Shown here one piece after another: positions 35,947 to 45,486 of a stretch of 64,000 nt of DNA. Positions within the stretch are counted from its first letter, which is position 1, and every line of letters starts with the position of its first letter. The DNA is from Anaeroglomus sp964630775 (GTDB lineage Bacteria > Planctomycetota > Phycisphaerae > Sedimentisphaerales > Anaerohalosphaeraceae): NCBI GenBank assembly GCA_964630775.1, contig CAZVYY010000022.1:7767-71766 (forward strand), read 5' to 3'. A program made the translations under genes and the position numbers. The notes under the pieces are model-generated. The model saw only the letters and a program-made list of their open reading frames with translations. It ran no database searches and had not been told where the DNA came from.

Positions 35947-37094
35947 CCACCGTCCAGCATCAGGATTATATGCAGCGTGCTCTTGAACTGGCGGCACAGG
36001 GTATCGGCTCGGTCGAACCCAATCCCGCCGTCGGGTGTGTGATTGTCAAGGACGGACGGATCATCGGACAGGGGTTTCATCGGCGTTTCGGCGGACCCCA
36101 TGCTGAAATCGACGCCCTGGCCGATTGCCGCAACCGTGGTTTCGACCCGGCGGGTTCAACGGTGTATGTCACCCTCGAACCCTGCTGTCACACCGGTAAG
36201 ACCGGCCCCTGCACTCAGGCTCTGATTGAAGCCAAAGTCAGCTCGGTGGTTGCGGCAGTACAGGATCCCTCGGATAAAGTTGCCGGCAAAGGATTCACCC
36301 AACTGCGTCAGGCCGGAATCGATGTGATTGTCGGAGTATGCGAAGCTCAGGCACGTCGTCTCAACGCCCCCTTTTTTAAATTCGCCAAAACCGCCCGTCC
36401 CTGGGTCATTGCCAAATGGGCCCAAAGCATTGATAGCAAACTGGCCTGGCGACATCCTCCCGCCGAGGGCAACTGGATTTCCGGCGCACAAAGCCGACAG
36501 GATGTGCATCGACTTCGACATCGATGTCAGGCCATTCTGGTCGGCGTCAATACCGTCATTACGGATAATCCTCGCCTGACCATCCGCATCCCCGGGCAAA
36601 GCATTGAACGTCCGCCGCTGCGGGTGGTACTGGATACGCATCTGAGAACTCCTCTTGACTGTCATCTGGCAACGACAACAGAGGCCCCGACATTGATCAC
36701 AACCTCCGAAAATGCCATACAAAATAATCACAATAAAGCCGCCGCTTTTCGCAACGCCGGTGTTGAGGTTCTGGCATTGGGCAAAAGCAATCAGCATCCG
36801 GATTTGCCTCATCTGCTGACCGAACTGGGCAAACGCGGCATCCAGCAGCTTCTGGTCGAAGGCGGCCCGACGGTCTTATCGTCATTTTTACGTATGAATC
36901 TGGCCGACGAGCTGTGTGTTTACATTGCTCCGCTGCTCCTGGGGCAGGATGGCATCGCGGATATGACCTCTGTTCTGAATCTATCGGCAATCCCAAAACT
37001 GGATGACGTAAAAATCAATACCTTTGAACAGGACGTCAAAATATCCGCTCTGCTGTTCAATGATTATACCAGGACGTTACTGGATTTTTCCTGA
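35943..37094 (+). CDS. ribD: Bifunctional riboflavin biosynthesis deaminase/reductase
   Basis: 383 residues. The N-terminal deaminase has the zinc ligands HAEIDAL and PCCHTGKTGPC. The C-terminal reductase (from about residue 150) has VIAKWAQSIDSKLA and LLVEGGPTVLSSFL. It performs the second and third steps of riboflavin synthesis. The 4-base overlap (ATGA) with ligA implies coupled translation; the other rib genes are not in the window. Confidence 0.95.
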   Translation: MTTVQHQDYMQRALELAAQGIGSVEPNPAVGCVIVKDGRIIGQGFHRRFGGPHAEIDALADCRNRGFDPAGSTVYVTLEPCCHTGKTGPCTQALIEAKVSSVVAAVQDPSDKVAGKGFTQLRQAGIDVIVGVCEAQARRLNAPFFKFAKTARPWVIAKWAQSIDSKLAWRHPPAEGNWISGAQSRQDVHRLRHRCQAILVGVNTVITDNPRLTIRIPGQSIERPPLRVVLDTHLRTPLDCHLATTTEAPTLITTSENAIQNNHNKAAAFRNAGVEVLALGKSNQHPDLPHLLTELGKRGIQQLLVEGGPTVLSSFLRMNLADELCVYIAPLLLGQDGIADMTSVLNLSAIPKLDDVKINTFEQDVKISALLFNDYTRTLLDFS

Positions 37095-37119
37095 ATCTTC
37101 AATACAGAAAAGGCATTCT

Positions 37120-38319
37120 ATGCAAGCGATTATTAGACGAGTCTTGATTCCCTTATTGATTATCACCCTGCCGATTTCGGCTATGATTGCATATACCCTG
37201 TATTATCAAAAGGCCAAACGGCATCGTGCCGCACAAAGCACACAAACCGTATCCCCGGTTACTTTTGGCGCCAAAGACTGGGAAAGCTTTCGCGGCAATC
37301 CCGCACAGACCGGCACTTCCGAAGGCCAATTGGCGATTCGGCTATCGATTAAATGGAAATTCAACGCCAAAGACGCCGTCAAGTCCACCCCGGTTGTCAA
37401 AGACGGTAAGGTCTTTGTAACCGCCAGCGATAAAAATATCTATTGCCTCTCATTGGACAACGGCGAAATCATCTGGACTTACACTACGAGCAATGCCATT
37501 GAAGCCAGCGCTCTTGTGATTGATAATACCGTTTATGTCGGCTCCGAAGATCGCACCCTGTATGCCATCGATGCTGAATACGGCAAGTCTGTATGGACGT
37601 ACAAGACCGGCGGCAAAATTACCGGCTCGGTCAATTATCGCACCGTCAATAACTCGACAGAGCTTTTCGCCGGCAGCTATGACGGCCTGCTTACCTGTCT
37701 CGACGCCCGGACGGGGACAAAAAAATGGTCGTATGAAGCCCAAAACTATATCAACGGATCCCCCGCCATCGGCAGCGGCCTGGCCGTCTTCGGTTCCTGC
37801 GACGCCAATCTCTACATGGTTCCTCTGGACGACCCCAACAGTGCCAGGGCTTTTGACAGCGGCTCTTATATCGCTGCCAGTCCCGCCATTGCCAACGGCA
37901 TGATTTATGTCGGCAATTTTGATGGCCAGTTTTTCTGTGTGGATATCAAAACCGGCAAAGATTTATGGACCTATAAAGATTCCAAACAGGCTTTCTTTTC
38001 CAGTCCTGCGGTCAATGAGGACTATGTTGTGGTCGGCAGCCGGGATAAAAAAGTGTACTGTTTTGAAGCCATGACCGGAAAACTCCTCTGGACCTTTCTG
38101 ACCGGGGCTGAAGTGGACAGCAGTCCTGTCCTCTGCGGCGACCAGGTTCTGGTCGGCAGCAGCGACGGCAAGCTCTATTGTCTGTCTGTCGCCAACGGAA
38201 AGCTCTCCAGCTCTTTTGATGCGGCCAGCGCCATCCTGTCCGGCCCCGCTATTGCAGACAACTGCATCCTGATTGCCTGCGAAGACGGCACGGTCTATGC
38301 CCTACAGCAGTCAAAGTGA
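37120..38319 (+). CDS. Membrane-anchored PQQ-like beta-propeller protein
   Basis: 399 residues from the ATG at 37120 (AAAAGG upstream); a longer frame into ribD is not needed. One N-terminal membrane segment (about 6-28) is followed by seven or so propeller repeats of the pattern VYVGSxDxxLYAIDAxxGKxxWxYKT. The fold resembles BamB and PQQ dehydrogenases, but I see no dehydrogenase active site. It is probably an exported scaffold or sensor. It follows ribD closely and may share its transcript. Confidence 0.88.
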   Translation: MQAIIRRVLIPLLIITLPISAMIAYTLYYQKAKRHRAAQSTQTVSPVTFGAKDWESFRGNPAQTGTSEGQLAIRLSIKWKFNAKDAVKSTPVVKDGKVFVTASDKNIYCLSLDNGEIIWTYTTSNAIEASALVIDNTVYVGSEDRTLYAIDAEYGKSVWTYKTGGKITGSVNYRTVNNSTELFAGSYDGLLTCLDARTGTKKWSYEAQNYINGSPAIGSGLAVFGSCDANLYMVPLDDPNSARAFDSGSYIAASPAIANGMIYVGNFDGQFFCVDIKTGKDLWTYKDSKQAFFSSPAVNEDYVVVGSRDKKVYCFEAMTGKLLWTFLTGAEVDSSPVLCGDQVLVGSSDGKLYCLSVANGKLSSSFDAASAILSGPAIADNCILIACEDGTVYALQQSK

Positions 38320-38332
38320 AAACTGCTGCCCG

Positions 38333-39490
38333 TTATCGCCTGATGTACAGCCCGCCGGGTAATTGTTTAATCAGCCCTTTAAGTTGTAAGCTGATAATTG
38401 AGGCATGAACCTGGCCCGCTGTAACACCGGATTTGGCAATTAACTGCTCGGTATGCAGTGGTTCCCCCTCAATGCCGGCCAGTACCGCTTTTTCGACCGC
38501 CGACAGATTCAGCTTCGCAATATCAAATAATGTTGCCTGGACTTTCTGTTCCGCCTGCTCTGCAGCATCTGCCACATGATCTTTTAGTCCCTGCCCCACA
38601 CAGCCCAGTGTATCCAGGATGTCATTGAGTGAATCGACCAGTTTGGCTCCTTCTTTTATCAGCTTGTGGCACCCGCCGGCCAGCGGTGAATCAATCTTGC
38701 CGGGGATTGCCATCACATCCCGGTCGTATTCAAGGGCGGCTTTGGCCGTCAGCAGAGATCCGCTGTTGTGCGGTGCTTCAACCACCAGCGTCCCCAGGGA
38801 CAAAGCTGCAATAATACGATTGCGTGCGGGAAAGTTTTCGGACAGCGGCTCATATCCCATCGGCAGTTCGCTGACCACCGCGCCGGATTCGGCAATCATT
38901 TCGGCCAGCTTGACATTTTCCGGCGGAAAAACCGTTGCCAGTCCGCAGCCTTGTACGGCAATCGTTCGTCCTCTGGCAGATAAAGCCCCCCGATGCGCAG
39001 CCGTATCAATTCCGCGTGCCAGTCCGCTGACAATGGTAAAGCCGGATGAAGCCAGAAGATGTGCAAATCGCGATGCCTGCTCTGAGCCGTAGGCACTGCA
39101 TCGACGTGAACCGACAATCGCCACCGACAGCGCATCACTGCGTTCGAGTGTCCCCCGGACATACAGCACCGGCGGCGGGTCATACACACTTTTGAGTGCG
39201 GCCGGATAGCGGACATCATCCCAGTGAATCAAAATCACACCGTGTTTGTCGGCAAGCCCGATTTCTTTGAGAGCATCATAATTTAAGCGGGAACGGGCGA
39301 TTTTCTCGGCAGTTGCATGGCCGATGCCTTCCACCCGCGTCATCTCGGACACCGAGGTCTTGAGTGCGTTTTCAACCGAACCGAACTGTTTAACCAGCCG
39401 GCCAAACAGCACTGGCCCGACACCCTCTGCGTGGGTTAATCGCAGATAATGTTCAATGCCTTGCGAGTGGCATTTTCCGTCCGACCCCAT
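38333..39490 (-). CDS. dprA: DNA processing protein DprA
   Basis: 385 residues. An N-terminal helix-hairpin-helix region (TRVEGIGHATAEKI) precedes the Rossmann-like DprA core (VAIVGSRRCSAYG, then VSGLARGIDTAAHRGAL, and PARNRIIAALS). A winged-helix domain sits at the C terminus. DprA loads RecA on incoming single-stranded DNA during transformation. GGAG precedes the ATG. The end is 13 bases from the convergent PQQ-propeller gene. Confidence 0.95.
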   Translation of the reverse strand: MGSDGKCHSQGIEHYLRLTHAEGVGPVLFGRLVKQFGSVENALKTSVSEMTRVEGIGHATAEKIARSRLNYDALKEIGLADKHGVILIHWDDVRYPAALKSVYDPPPVLYVRGTLERSDALSVAIVGSRRCSAYGSEQASRFAHLLASSGFTIVSGLARGIDTAAHRGALSARGRTIAVQGCGLATVFPPENVKLAEMIAESGAVVSELPMGYEPLSENFPARNRIIAALSLGTLVVEAPHNSGSLLTAKAALEYDRDVMAIPGKIDSPLAGGCHKLIKEGAKLVDSLNDILDTLGCVGQGLKDHVADAAEQAEQKVQATLFDIAKLNLSAVEKAVLAGIEGEPLHTEQLIAKSGVTAGQVHASIISLQLKGLIKQLPGGLYIRR

Positions 39491-39513
39491 TTTGTCTCCT
39501 TCTTCTGAATGTT

Positions 39514-40857
39514 CTACATGGTCAGATGCCGTTCAACAAAGCTGGTATCGACCTGATTTTTCACATAAAGATTGTGTGACAGAATCTTCAGGCAGGCCGG
39601 AATCGTGGTCTTGATCGGCTCAATCTTGAATTCCCGAAGCGCCCGCTTCATGGTGGCAATCGCCTCTTCACGTGTCGGCTGATGGACAATCAGTTTGCTG
39701 ACCATCGAATCATAATACGGCGAAATGACTGCATCCTGACTCAGATACGTATCCACCCGCACACCCGGCCCGCCGGGAGTGAAGAATTTCGTAATCTTGC
39801 CTGGACACGGTGCGAAATTGCGATCCGGATCTTCGGCATTGATGCGGCATTCCATCGCAACGCCGGTGTGTTTGATGTCGCGCTGACGCAAATCCAGCGG
39901 CAGCCCGGCGGCAATTTTAATCTGCCATTTAATCAGGTCCTGTCCGGTCACCATCTCCGTCACCGGATGCTCCACCTGAATACGTGTATTGACTTCAATA
40001 AAATAATAATTCTTGTCTTTATCCAGCAAAAATTCCACCGTCGCCGCATTGTAGTAATCGGCATGCTTAATCAGGCGAAGAGCCGATTTACACAGTTCCT
40101 CCCGAGTCCGCTCATCCAAAACAGGACACGGCGACTCTTCAATTAGTTTCTGATGGCGACGCTGAATCGTGCAGTCACGCTCGTAAAAATGCACTGCATT
40201 ACCGCTTTTGTCTGCCATGACCTGCACTTCGACGTGCCGCGGTTCAAGGACATATTTTTCGACATACAACGTACCATTTTTAAAAGCCGCTTCCGCTTCT
40301 GCCCTGGCCGCGGCAAATGCCTTGTGCAAGCTGATATCATTATGGGCCACACGCATTCCGCGTCCACCGCCGCCGGCTGCGGCCTTGATAATCACCGGAT
40401 AACCGATTTTGTTGGCAATCTTGACTGCTTCCGCTTCATTGGCAATAGGACCATCGGAACCGGGCACCAAAGGCACGCGGGCTTCCTGAGCCAGTTGTTT
40501 GGCAGCCACTTTATCCCCCAGTTTCCGCATCGCCGCTGGGCTGGGGCCAATAAAGGTAATTCCGCATTCATTGCAGATTTCGGCAAAATGCGCATTTTCT
40601 GCAAGAAAACCGTATCCCGGATGAATGGCATCCACATCCGCCACTTCCGCTGCACTGACAATGGACGGAATATTCAAATAGCTTTTGGCACCTGCAGCAG
40701 GCCCGATGCAAATAGCATCGTCAGCCAGTTTCACATAGGATGCTTCTTTATCGGCCTCGGAATATACCGCAACCGCTTCGATTCCCAATTCATGACAGGC
40801 ACGGATAACCCGAAGCGCAATCTCGCCCCGGTTGGCAATTAAAATTCGTGAAAACAT
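39514..40857 (-). CDS. accC: Biotin carboxylase subunit of acetyl-CoA carboxylase
   Basis: 447 residues. It shows the biotin carboxylase fold: N-terminal ILIANRGEIALRVIRAC, the ATP-grasp glycine loop AAAGGGGRGMR, the carbonate/biotin site EVNTRIQVEHPVTEMVTG and MECRINAEDP. It carboxylates biotin on AccB for fatty acid synthesis. It lies 36 bases downstream of accB on the same transcript. Confidence 0.97.
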   Translation of the reverse strand: MFSRILIANRGEIALRVIRACHELGIEAVAVYSEADKEASYVKLADDAICIGPAAGAKSYLNIPSIVSAAEVADVDAIHPGYGFLAENAHFAEICNECGITFIGPSPAAMRKLGDKVAAKQLAQEARVPLVPGSDGPIANEAEAVKIANKIGYPVIIKAAAGGGGRGMRVAHNDISLHKAFAAARAEAEAAFKNGTLYVEKYVLEPRHVEVQVMADKSGNAVHFYERDCTIQRRHQKLIEESPCPVLDERTREELCKSALRLIKHADYYNAATVEFLLDKDKNYYFIEVNTRIQVEHPVTEMVTGQDLIKWQIKIAAGLPLDLRQRDIKHTGVAMECRINAEDPDRNFAPCPGKITKFFTPGGPGVRVDTYLSQDAVISPYYDSMVSKLIVHQPTREEAIATMKRALREFKIEPIKTTIPACLKILSHNLYVKNQVDTSFVERHLTM

Positions 40858-40893
40858 ATCTTGATTCCTGTTATAGGAAATGACTTTTCGAAA

Positions 40894-41382
<489 letters not shown>

Positions 41383-41448
41383 GAGGGTTCTTCCTTAATT
41401 TTTGTTATTCTTAGGGAATCCATTTTCCAGCCCAAAGTTTAGTCGGAT

Positions 41449-41476
41449 AGTATAACCGGCCAACTCAATATTTCAA
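41449..41476 (-). promoter_or_regulatory. Promoter candidate for accBC
   Basis: On the minus strand, TTGAAA (41476-41471), 16 bases, TATACT (41454-41449), about 65 bases before the accB ATG. Confidence 0.45.
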
Positions 41477-41628
41477 GTATTTTATGCAAAATACAAGGTG
41501 TTAATATGTCCAGTATATCCGATAACAATGAAGATTTCATCTGGTTGTTGCTTTTTCTATTAGAATCGCCATAATGTTATCTTCTTTTTAAGCAATGAAC
41601 TAAGCAAATGTATATGGAATCGTGATTG

Positions 41629-43491
41629 ATGAAAACAATAACTGAACTTTTACAGCAGGCCATTGTGATTGCCGATGGGGCCATGGGCACCATGCTTTAT
41701 CAGCACGGGGCATTTCTCAATACCTGTTTTGAAGAACTGAATCTGACACGTCCGGAACTGGTCGGGCGTATCCATGGCGAGTATATCGAAGCCGGAGCGG
41801 ATTTCATCGAAACCAACACTTACGGGGCCAATGCATTCAAACTGGCCCGGTTTGGCCTGAGCGACCGAAGCGACCAGATCATTCGGGCCGCGGTCGAAGT
41901 TGCTCGTCAGGCAGCAAATGAAAAAGCTCTCGTGGCCGGCGCCGTGGGACCGCTCGGCGTGGATTTGCCGCAGGTTCCTGAACATTTACGCAACGCCGCG
42001 TATGAAGCTTTTGTGTCTCAGGTGCGTTCGCTGGATTCGGCCGGGGTCGATTTCCTTCTGTTGGAAACTTTTTCCAGCTCCGACGAATTGCTTTTAGCCA
42101 TTCAGGCGGCAGCCGGTGTCTGTGCAAAACCGATTTTTGCCCAGATGACCTGCGGCCCCAAACAGGAGACGCTATACGGGGTACCTATCCAGGATGCAAT
42201 TGCCCCCATCGCCGCACATCCGGCAGTTATTGCGGTAGGTCTGAATTGTTCTGTCGGGCCGTCGGATATGCTGGAAGCTATTCGGAAAATCCACAGTGTG
42301 ACCCAAAAGCCGATAATCGTCCAGCCCAATGCCGGCTTTCCCCGCCAGGTGGAAGGACGCATGTTGTATATGTGTACGCCGGAGTATATGGCCGAATACG
42401 CCAAGCGGTTTCTTGAAATCGGTGTCAAAGTCATTGGCGGCTGCTGCGGTACCACCCCGGCCCATATCCGTGAAATTGCCAAGGCAGTCCGGCCGTTGGC
42501 CCGCATATCGACCGCCAGCCCTGTAACGGTATCCATTTCCGCTGCTCCCCGCAAGAAACAGCCTGAATTGGAAGCCAAACCTCTGGCACAAAAAAGTCTG
42601 CTGGGTCAAAAAATTGCCAACAACATCCCGGTGTACTGCGTGGAACTGACTCCGCCCCGCGGTACCGACAGCGCTAAACTGGTACAAAATGCCAAAATTT
42701 GCGCCGATTATGGAATTGATGCCGTCAATATTCCCGATGGTCCCCGCGCCAGCGCCCGATTAAGTCCATTGGTTTCGGCGTTCAAGATTCAGCAGGCAGC
42801 CCATATCGAAACCATCCTGCATGTTTGCTGCCGGGATAAAAACATTATTGGTCTGCAATCCGACCTGTTGGGGATTGATGCGATGGGAATAAAAAATGCC
42901 CTGCTGATTACCGGCGACCCGCCGAAGCTGGGTGAATACCCGGATGCAACGGCAGTATTTGACCTGGATTCTGTGGCGCTGACCCGCGTGGTCAGCAATC
43001 TGAACCGGGGTCTGGACATAGCCGGCAACGCCCTGCCCGCTCCGCTGGCGCTGACCATCGGCGTTGGGGCTAATCCTGTGGCATCCGAATTGCATCGTGA
43101 AATTGACCGTTTTGTTCAGAAAGTGGCCGCAGGTGCTGAATATGCCATTACCCAGCCGGTATTTGATGTCGAAATGTTTTTCGCATTTCAAACTGCTGTC
43201 AAAGACCATCCTGTCCCGCTGATTGCCGGTATCTGGCCTTTTACCAGCTATAAGAATGCTGAATTCATGGCCAATGAAGTACCCGGCGTGGTCGTTCCGC
43301 CAAAATTACTGGAACGCATGTCCAAAGCCGCCACGCAGGAACAGGGACGCAGAATTGGAATCGAAATCGCCCGCGAAATGATGGAGCGACTGGCCCCGCA
43401 TGTGGCCGGATTTGCCGTCAGTGCCCCGTTCGGAAATGTCAAAATCGCCCTGGCTGCCATGGGACGGCTCGATCCGGATCAATTGGACTGA
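41629..43491 (+). CDS. Bifunctional homocysteine S-methyltransferase / methylenetetrahydrofolate reductase
   Basis: 620 residues from the ATG at 41629 (a TTG lies one codon earlier). The N-terminal half (about 1-290) is a zinc-dependent homocysteine methyltransferase with the Cys ligands in GLNCSVGP and GGCCGTTPAHI. After a linker, the C-terminal half (about 320-620) is a MetF-type barrel (VELTPPRG, then NALLITGDPP and ITQPVFDVEMFFAF). This is the arrangement of Bacillus YitJ, serving methionine synthesis. I see no SAM riboswitch upstream. Its TGA overlaps the next ATG by one base. Confidence 0.93.
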   Translation: MKTITELLQQAIVIADGAMGTMLYQHGAFLNTCFEELNLTRPELVGRIHGEYIEAGADFIETNTYGANAFKLARFGLSDRSDQIIRAAVEVARQAANEKALVAGAVGPLGVDLPQVPEHLRNAAYEAFVSQVRSLDSAGVDFLLLETFSSSDELLLAIQAAAGVCAKPIFAQMTCGPKQETLYGVPIQDAIAPIAAHPAVIAVGLNCSVGPSDMLEAIRKIHSVTQKPIIVQPNAGFPRQVEGRMLYMCTPEYMAEYAKRFLEIGVKVIGGCCGTTPAHIREIAKAVRPLARISTASPVTVSISAAPRKKQPELEAKPLAQKSLLGQKIANNIPVYCVELTPPRGTDSAKLVQNAKICADYGIDAVNIPDGPRASARLSPLVSAFKIQQAAHIETILHVCCRDKNIIGLQSDLLGIDAMGIKNALLITGDPPKLGEYPDATAVFDLDSVALTRVVSNLNRGLDIAGNALPAPLALTIGVGANPVASELHREIDRFVQKVAAGAEYAITQPVFDVEMFFAFQTAVKDHPVPLIAGIWPFTSYKNAEFMANEVPGVVVPPKLLERMSKAATQEQGRRIGIEIAREMMERLAPHVAGFAVSAPFGNVKIALAAMGRLDPDQLD

Positions 43492-44540
43492 TGAAAACGG
43501 AATTGCTTGATTACCATTTGCCGCCGGGGCTGATTGCGCAAACGCCGGCAGATAAAAGGACTGCATCCCGTCTGTTGGTTTTGCACCGGACAGATGGACG
43601 GCTCGAAGACCGGCTGTTCAGCGACCTGCCGGAATACCTGCGGTCAGGCGACTGCATGGTGTTTAACAATACCAAAGTCCTTCCCGCCCGGTTCTATTTC
43701 CAGCGTTCCACCGGCACACGCATGGAAGCCCTGTTTCTCAGTGAGGTCAAATCCGGACTGTGGCAGGTGATGATCAAAAATGCCCGCCGTATCAAAACCG
43801 GCGAAACGCTGGTTTTTCTGAATCGCGACAATACCCCCGGGTCAGCCTGTACCGCCCTGGAACGTGTCGAAGAGGGGCACTGGCGACTGCAATTACATAA
43901 TACAGCCCCGGCGGAAAATGTCCTGCAAACCATCGGTTTTGCACCCTTGCCGCCCTATATCAAACGCGACGGACAGCATGATCCCGTCAACCATGATTTA
44001 TCCCGTTACCAGACGGTCTTTGCTGAAAAACCGGGCGCCATTGCGGCCCCAACCGCAGGGCTTCATTTTGACCAGGCCCTTCTGGATAAAATTTCGGCCA
44101 TGCAAGTCCGCAGCGCCCGCTGCACGCTGCATGTCGGTACCGGCACATTCAAGCCCGTCCAAACGGAAACTCTCGAAGACCACCCGATTCATTCTGAATT
44201 TTACGACATGCCCCCCGATGCCGCCCAGACCATCAACGCTGTCCGTCATTCCGGCGGGCGTATTATTGCCGTCGGCACCACATCTGTTCGTACGCTTGAA
44301 AGTGTCGCCCATGAAGGGAAGGCAGTTGCCTCCTCGGGACAGACACGGCTCTTCATTACCCCCGGCTATCGTTTCAAGCTGGTCGATGGAATGATTACCA
44401 ATTTTCACCTCCCGCGTTCCACCCTGCTTTCCCTGGTGGCTGCATTTGCCGGACTGGAGATGATTCTGAACGCCTATCATCATGCCATAGACCTAAAATA
44501 CCGGTTTTATTCCTATGGCGACGCAATGCTGATTATCTAA
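43491..44540 (+). CDS. queA: tRNA preQ1(34) S-adenosylmethionine ribosyltransferase-isomerase
   Basis: 349 residues, full length. Family blocks: YHLPPGLIAQTPADKRTASR, VFNNTKVLPARF, TAGLHFD, CTLHVGTGTFKPVQ, GGRIIAVGTTSVRTLE and DGMITNFHLPRSTLLSLVAA. It builds epoxyqueuosine at the wobble position of tRNA. It is translationally coupled to the methyltransferase/MTHFR gene, a sensible pairing because it consumes SAM. A short AATATTCC hairpin (44540-44558) separates it from the convergent pseudopilin gene. Confidence 0.96.
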   Translation: MKTELLDYHLPPGLIAQTPADKRTASRLLVLHRTDGRLEDRLFSDLPEYLRSGDCMVFNNTKVLPARFYFQRSTGTRMEALFLSEVKSGLWQVMIKNARRIKTGETLVFLNRDNTPGSACTALERVEEGHWRLQLHNTAPAENVLQTIGFAPLPPYIKRDGQHDPVNHDLSRYQTVFAEKPGAIAAPTAGLHFDQALLDKISAMQVRSARCTLHVGTGTFKPVQTETLEDHPIHSEFYDMPPDAAQTINAVRHSGGRIIAVGTTSVRTLESVAHEGKAVASSGQTRLFITPGYRFKLVDGMITNFHLPRSTLLSLVAAFAGLEMILNAYHHAIDLKYRFYSYGDAMLII

Positions 44541-44556
44541 ATATTCCGGGGGAATA

Positions 44557-45366
44557 TTATTGGTTAGGAAGACGCGGTTCCGTAGCGGGGGGCTGATAAT
44601 TTTTATGCCACCGCATGTACCACAAGTCTTTGAGGGCTACGGTTTCGATACGTAAATCCCGCATAATCAAATTGACCTTCATCTGGTGGCGGTCGATGCA
44701 GAAGCGACGCATATTATCAGAATTCCCGGGCAGTTCCGAAGCCCTGGATGCCCTGGTTGACAACGGCGGATTATCCACACCTTTGGGCCATCCGACCGTC
44801 CAGATGCCATCTCCAAACAGAGGGACACTGGAAGACATGTTCAGCCAGTCCCGCAGCATATACTCGCTGTACCCGGAGGCTGAATCATAAAGCGAGTCAT
44901 ACGCCACCCAGCCGTTCAGGGTATAACTGCCGATGGCAGATAAGTCCGCAGCCCGCTTCCACTCCCACGGCATCTGTGACGAACCGTATTGCCCTGACGC
45001 ATTGACCAGATCCGGATCGGAGGTAAATTTTTCATAAGGAGCCGATGGACATAACAGCAAATCCACTTTCTTGCCCAATTGATATTGCTGGGCAAAGGAT
45101 GAATCGCCTGCGTAGTCGGCCAGCTTGCCCATCCAATAGAGATTGGTATCTGCGGCCGTGGAGCGAATCGCAAGCCGTCTGTAATTGCTGGCCTGCTCAT
45201 ACATTTCAAGGGCCTTTCCCAACTGGCTCAGATTGGATGCACAGATGACCTTTCGGGCCTGGTCTTTTGCCTTGCGCAGGGCCGGGACAATGATAGACAA
45301 CAGTAATGCGATGATGGCAATGACGACCAGTAATTCGATTAATGTAAATGCTTTCCGTATGTTCAT
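44557..45366 (-). CDS. Pseudopilin-like protein
   Basis: 269 residues with the prepilin signal FTLIELLVVIAIIALLLS directly after the short basic leader MNIRKA. The residue before the cleavage site is Ala rather than the usual Gly, which prepilin peptidases tolerate less well. The body has VICASNLSQLGKALEMYEQ, the helix typical of these planctomycete proteins, and RFCIDRHQMKVNLIMRDLRI near the end in place of the usual DGH motif. It is the last gene of the sigma/FecR/LamG cluster. Confidence 0.88.
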   Translation of the reverse strand: MNIRKAFTLIELLVVIAIIALLLSIIVPALRKAKDQARKVICASNLSQLGKALEMYEQASNYRRLAIRSTAADTNLYWMGKLADYAGDSSFAQQYQLGKKVDLLLCPSAPYEKFTSDPDLVNASGQYGSSQMPWEWKRAADLSAIGSYTLNGWVAYDSLYDSASGYSEYMLRDWLNMSSSVPLFGDGIWTVGWPKGVDNPPLSTRASRASELPGNSDNMRRFCIDRHQMKVNLIMRDLRIETVALKDLWYMRWHKNYQPPATEPRLPNQ

Positions 45367-45432
45367 TGTGAAACAATCTCCTGCATCCCTGAATTTCGCA
45401 TTGACATGAAATTTATTGCAATGGGTACGCGG

Positions 45433-45469
45433 TCTTTACCGGCAGGCCCGAGTGACCTGCCGGTAAAGA
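45433..45469. other. Perfect 14-bp intercistronic hairpin
   Basis: TCTTTACCGGCAGG (45433-45446) and CCTGCCGGTAAAGA (45456-45469) pair perfectly around a 9-base loop, between the LamG gene and the pseudopilin gene of the same strand. There is no T-run, so it is more likely an mRNA processing or stability hairpin, or a leaky terminator, than a classic terminator. Confidence 0.6.
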
Positions 45470-45486
45470 GTTGTCATACAAACGAC

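Noticed and set aside
41383..41628. SAM or cobalamin riboswitch upstream of the methyltransferase/MTHFR gene
   Set aside because: No multi-stem structure, no conserved core and no terminator hairpin could be found in this stretch.
44540..44558. AATATTCC hairpin between queA and the convergent pseudopilin gene as a terminator
   Set aside because: The stem is AT-rich with a 3-base loop, overlaps a stop codon and lacks a T-run; too weak to call.
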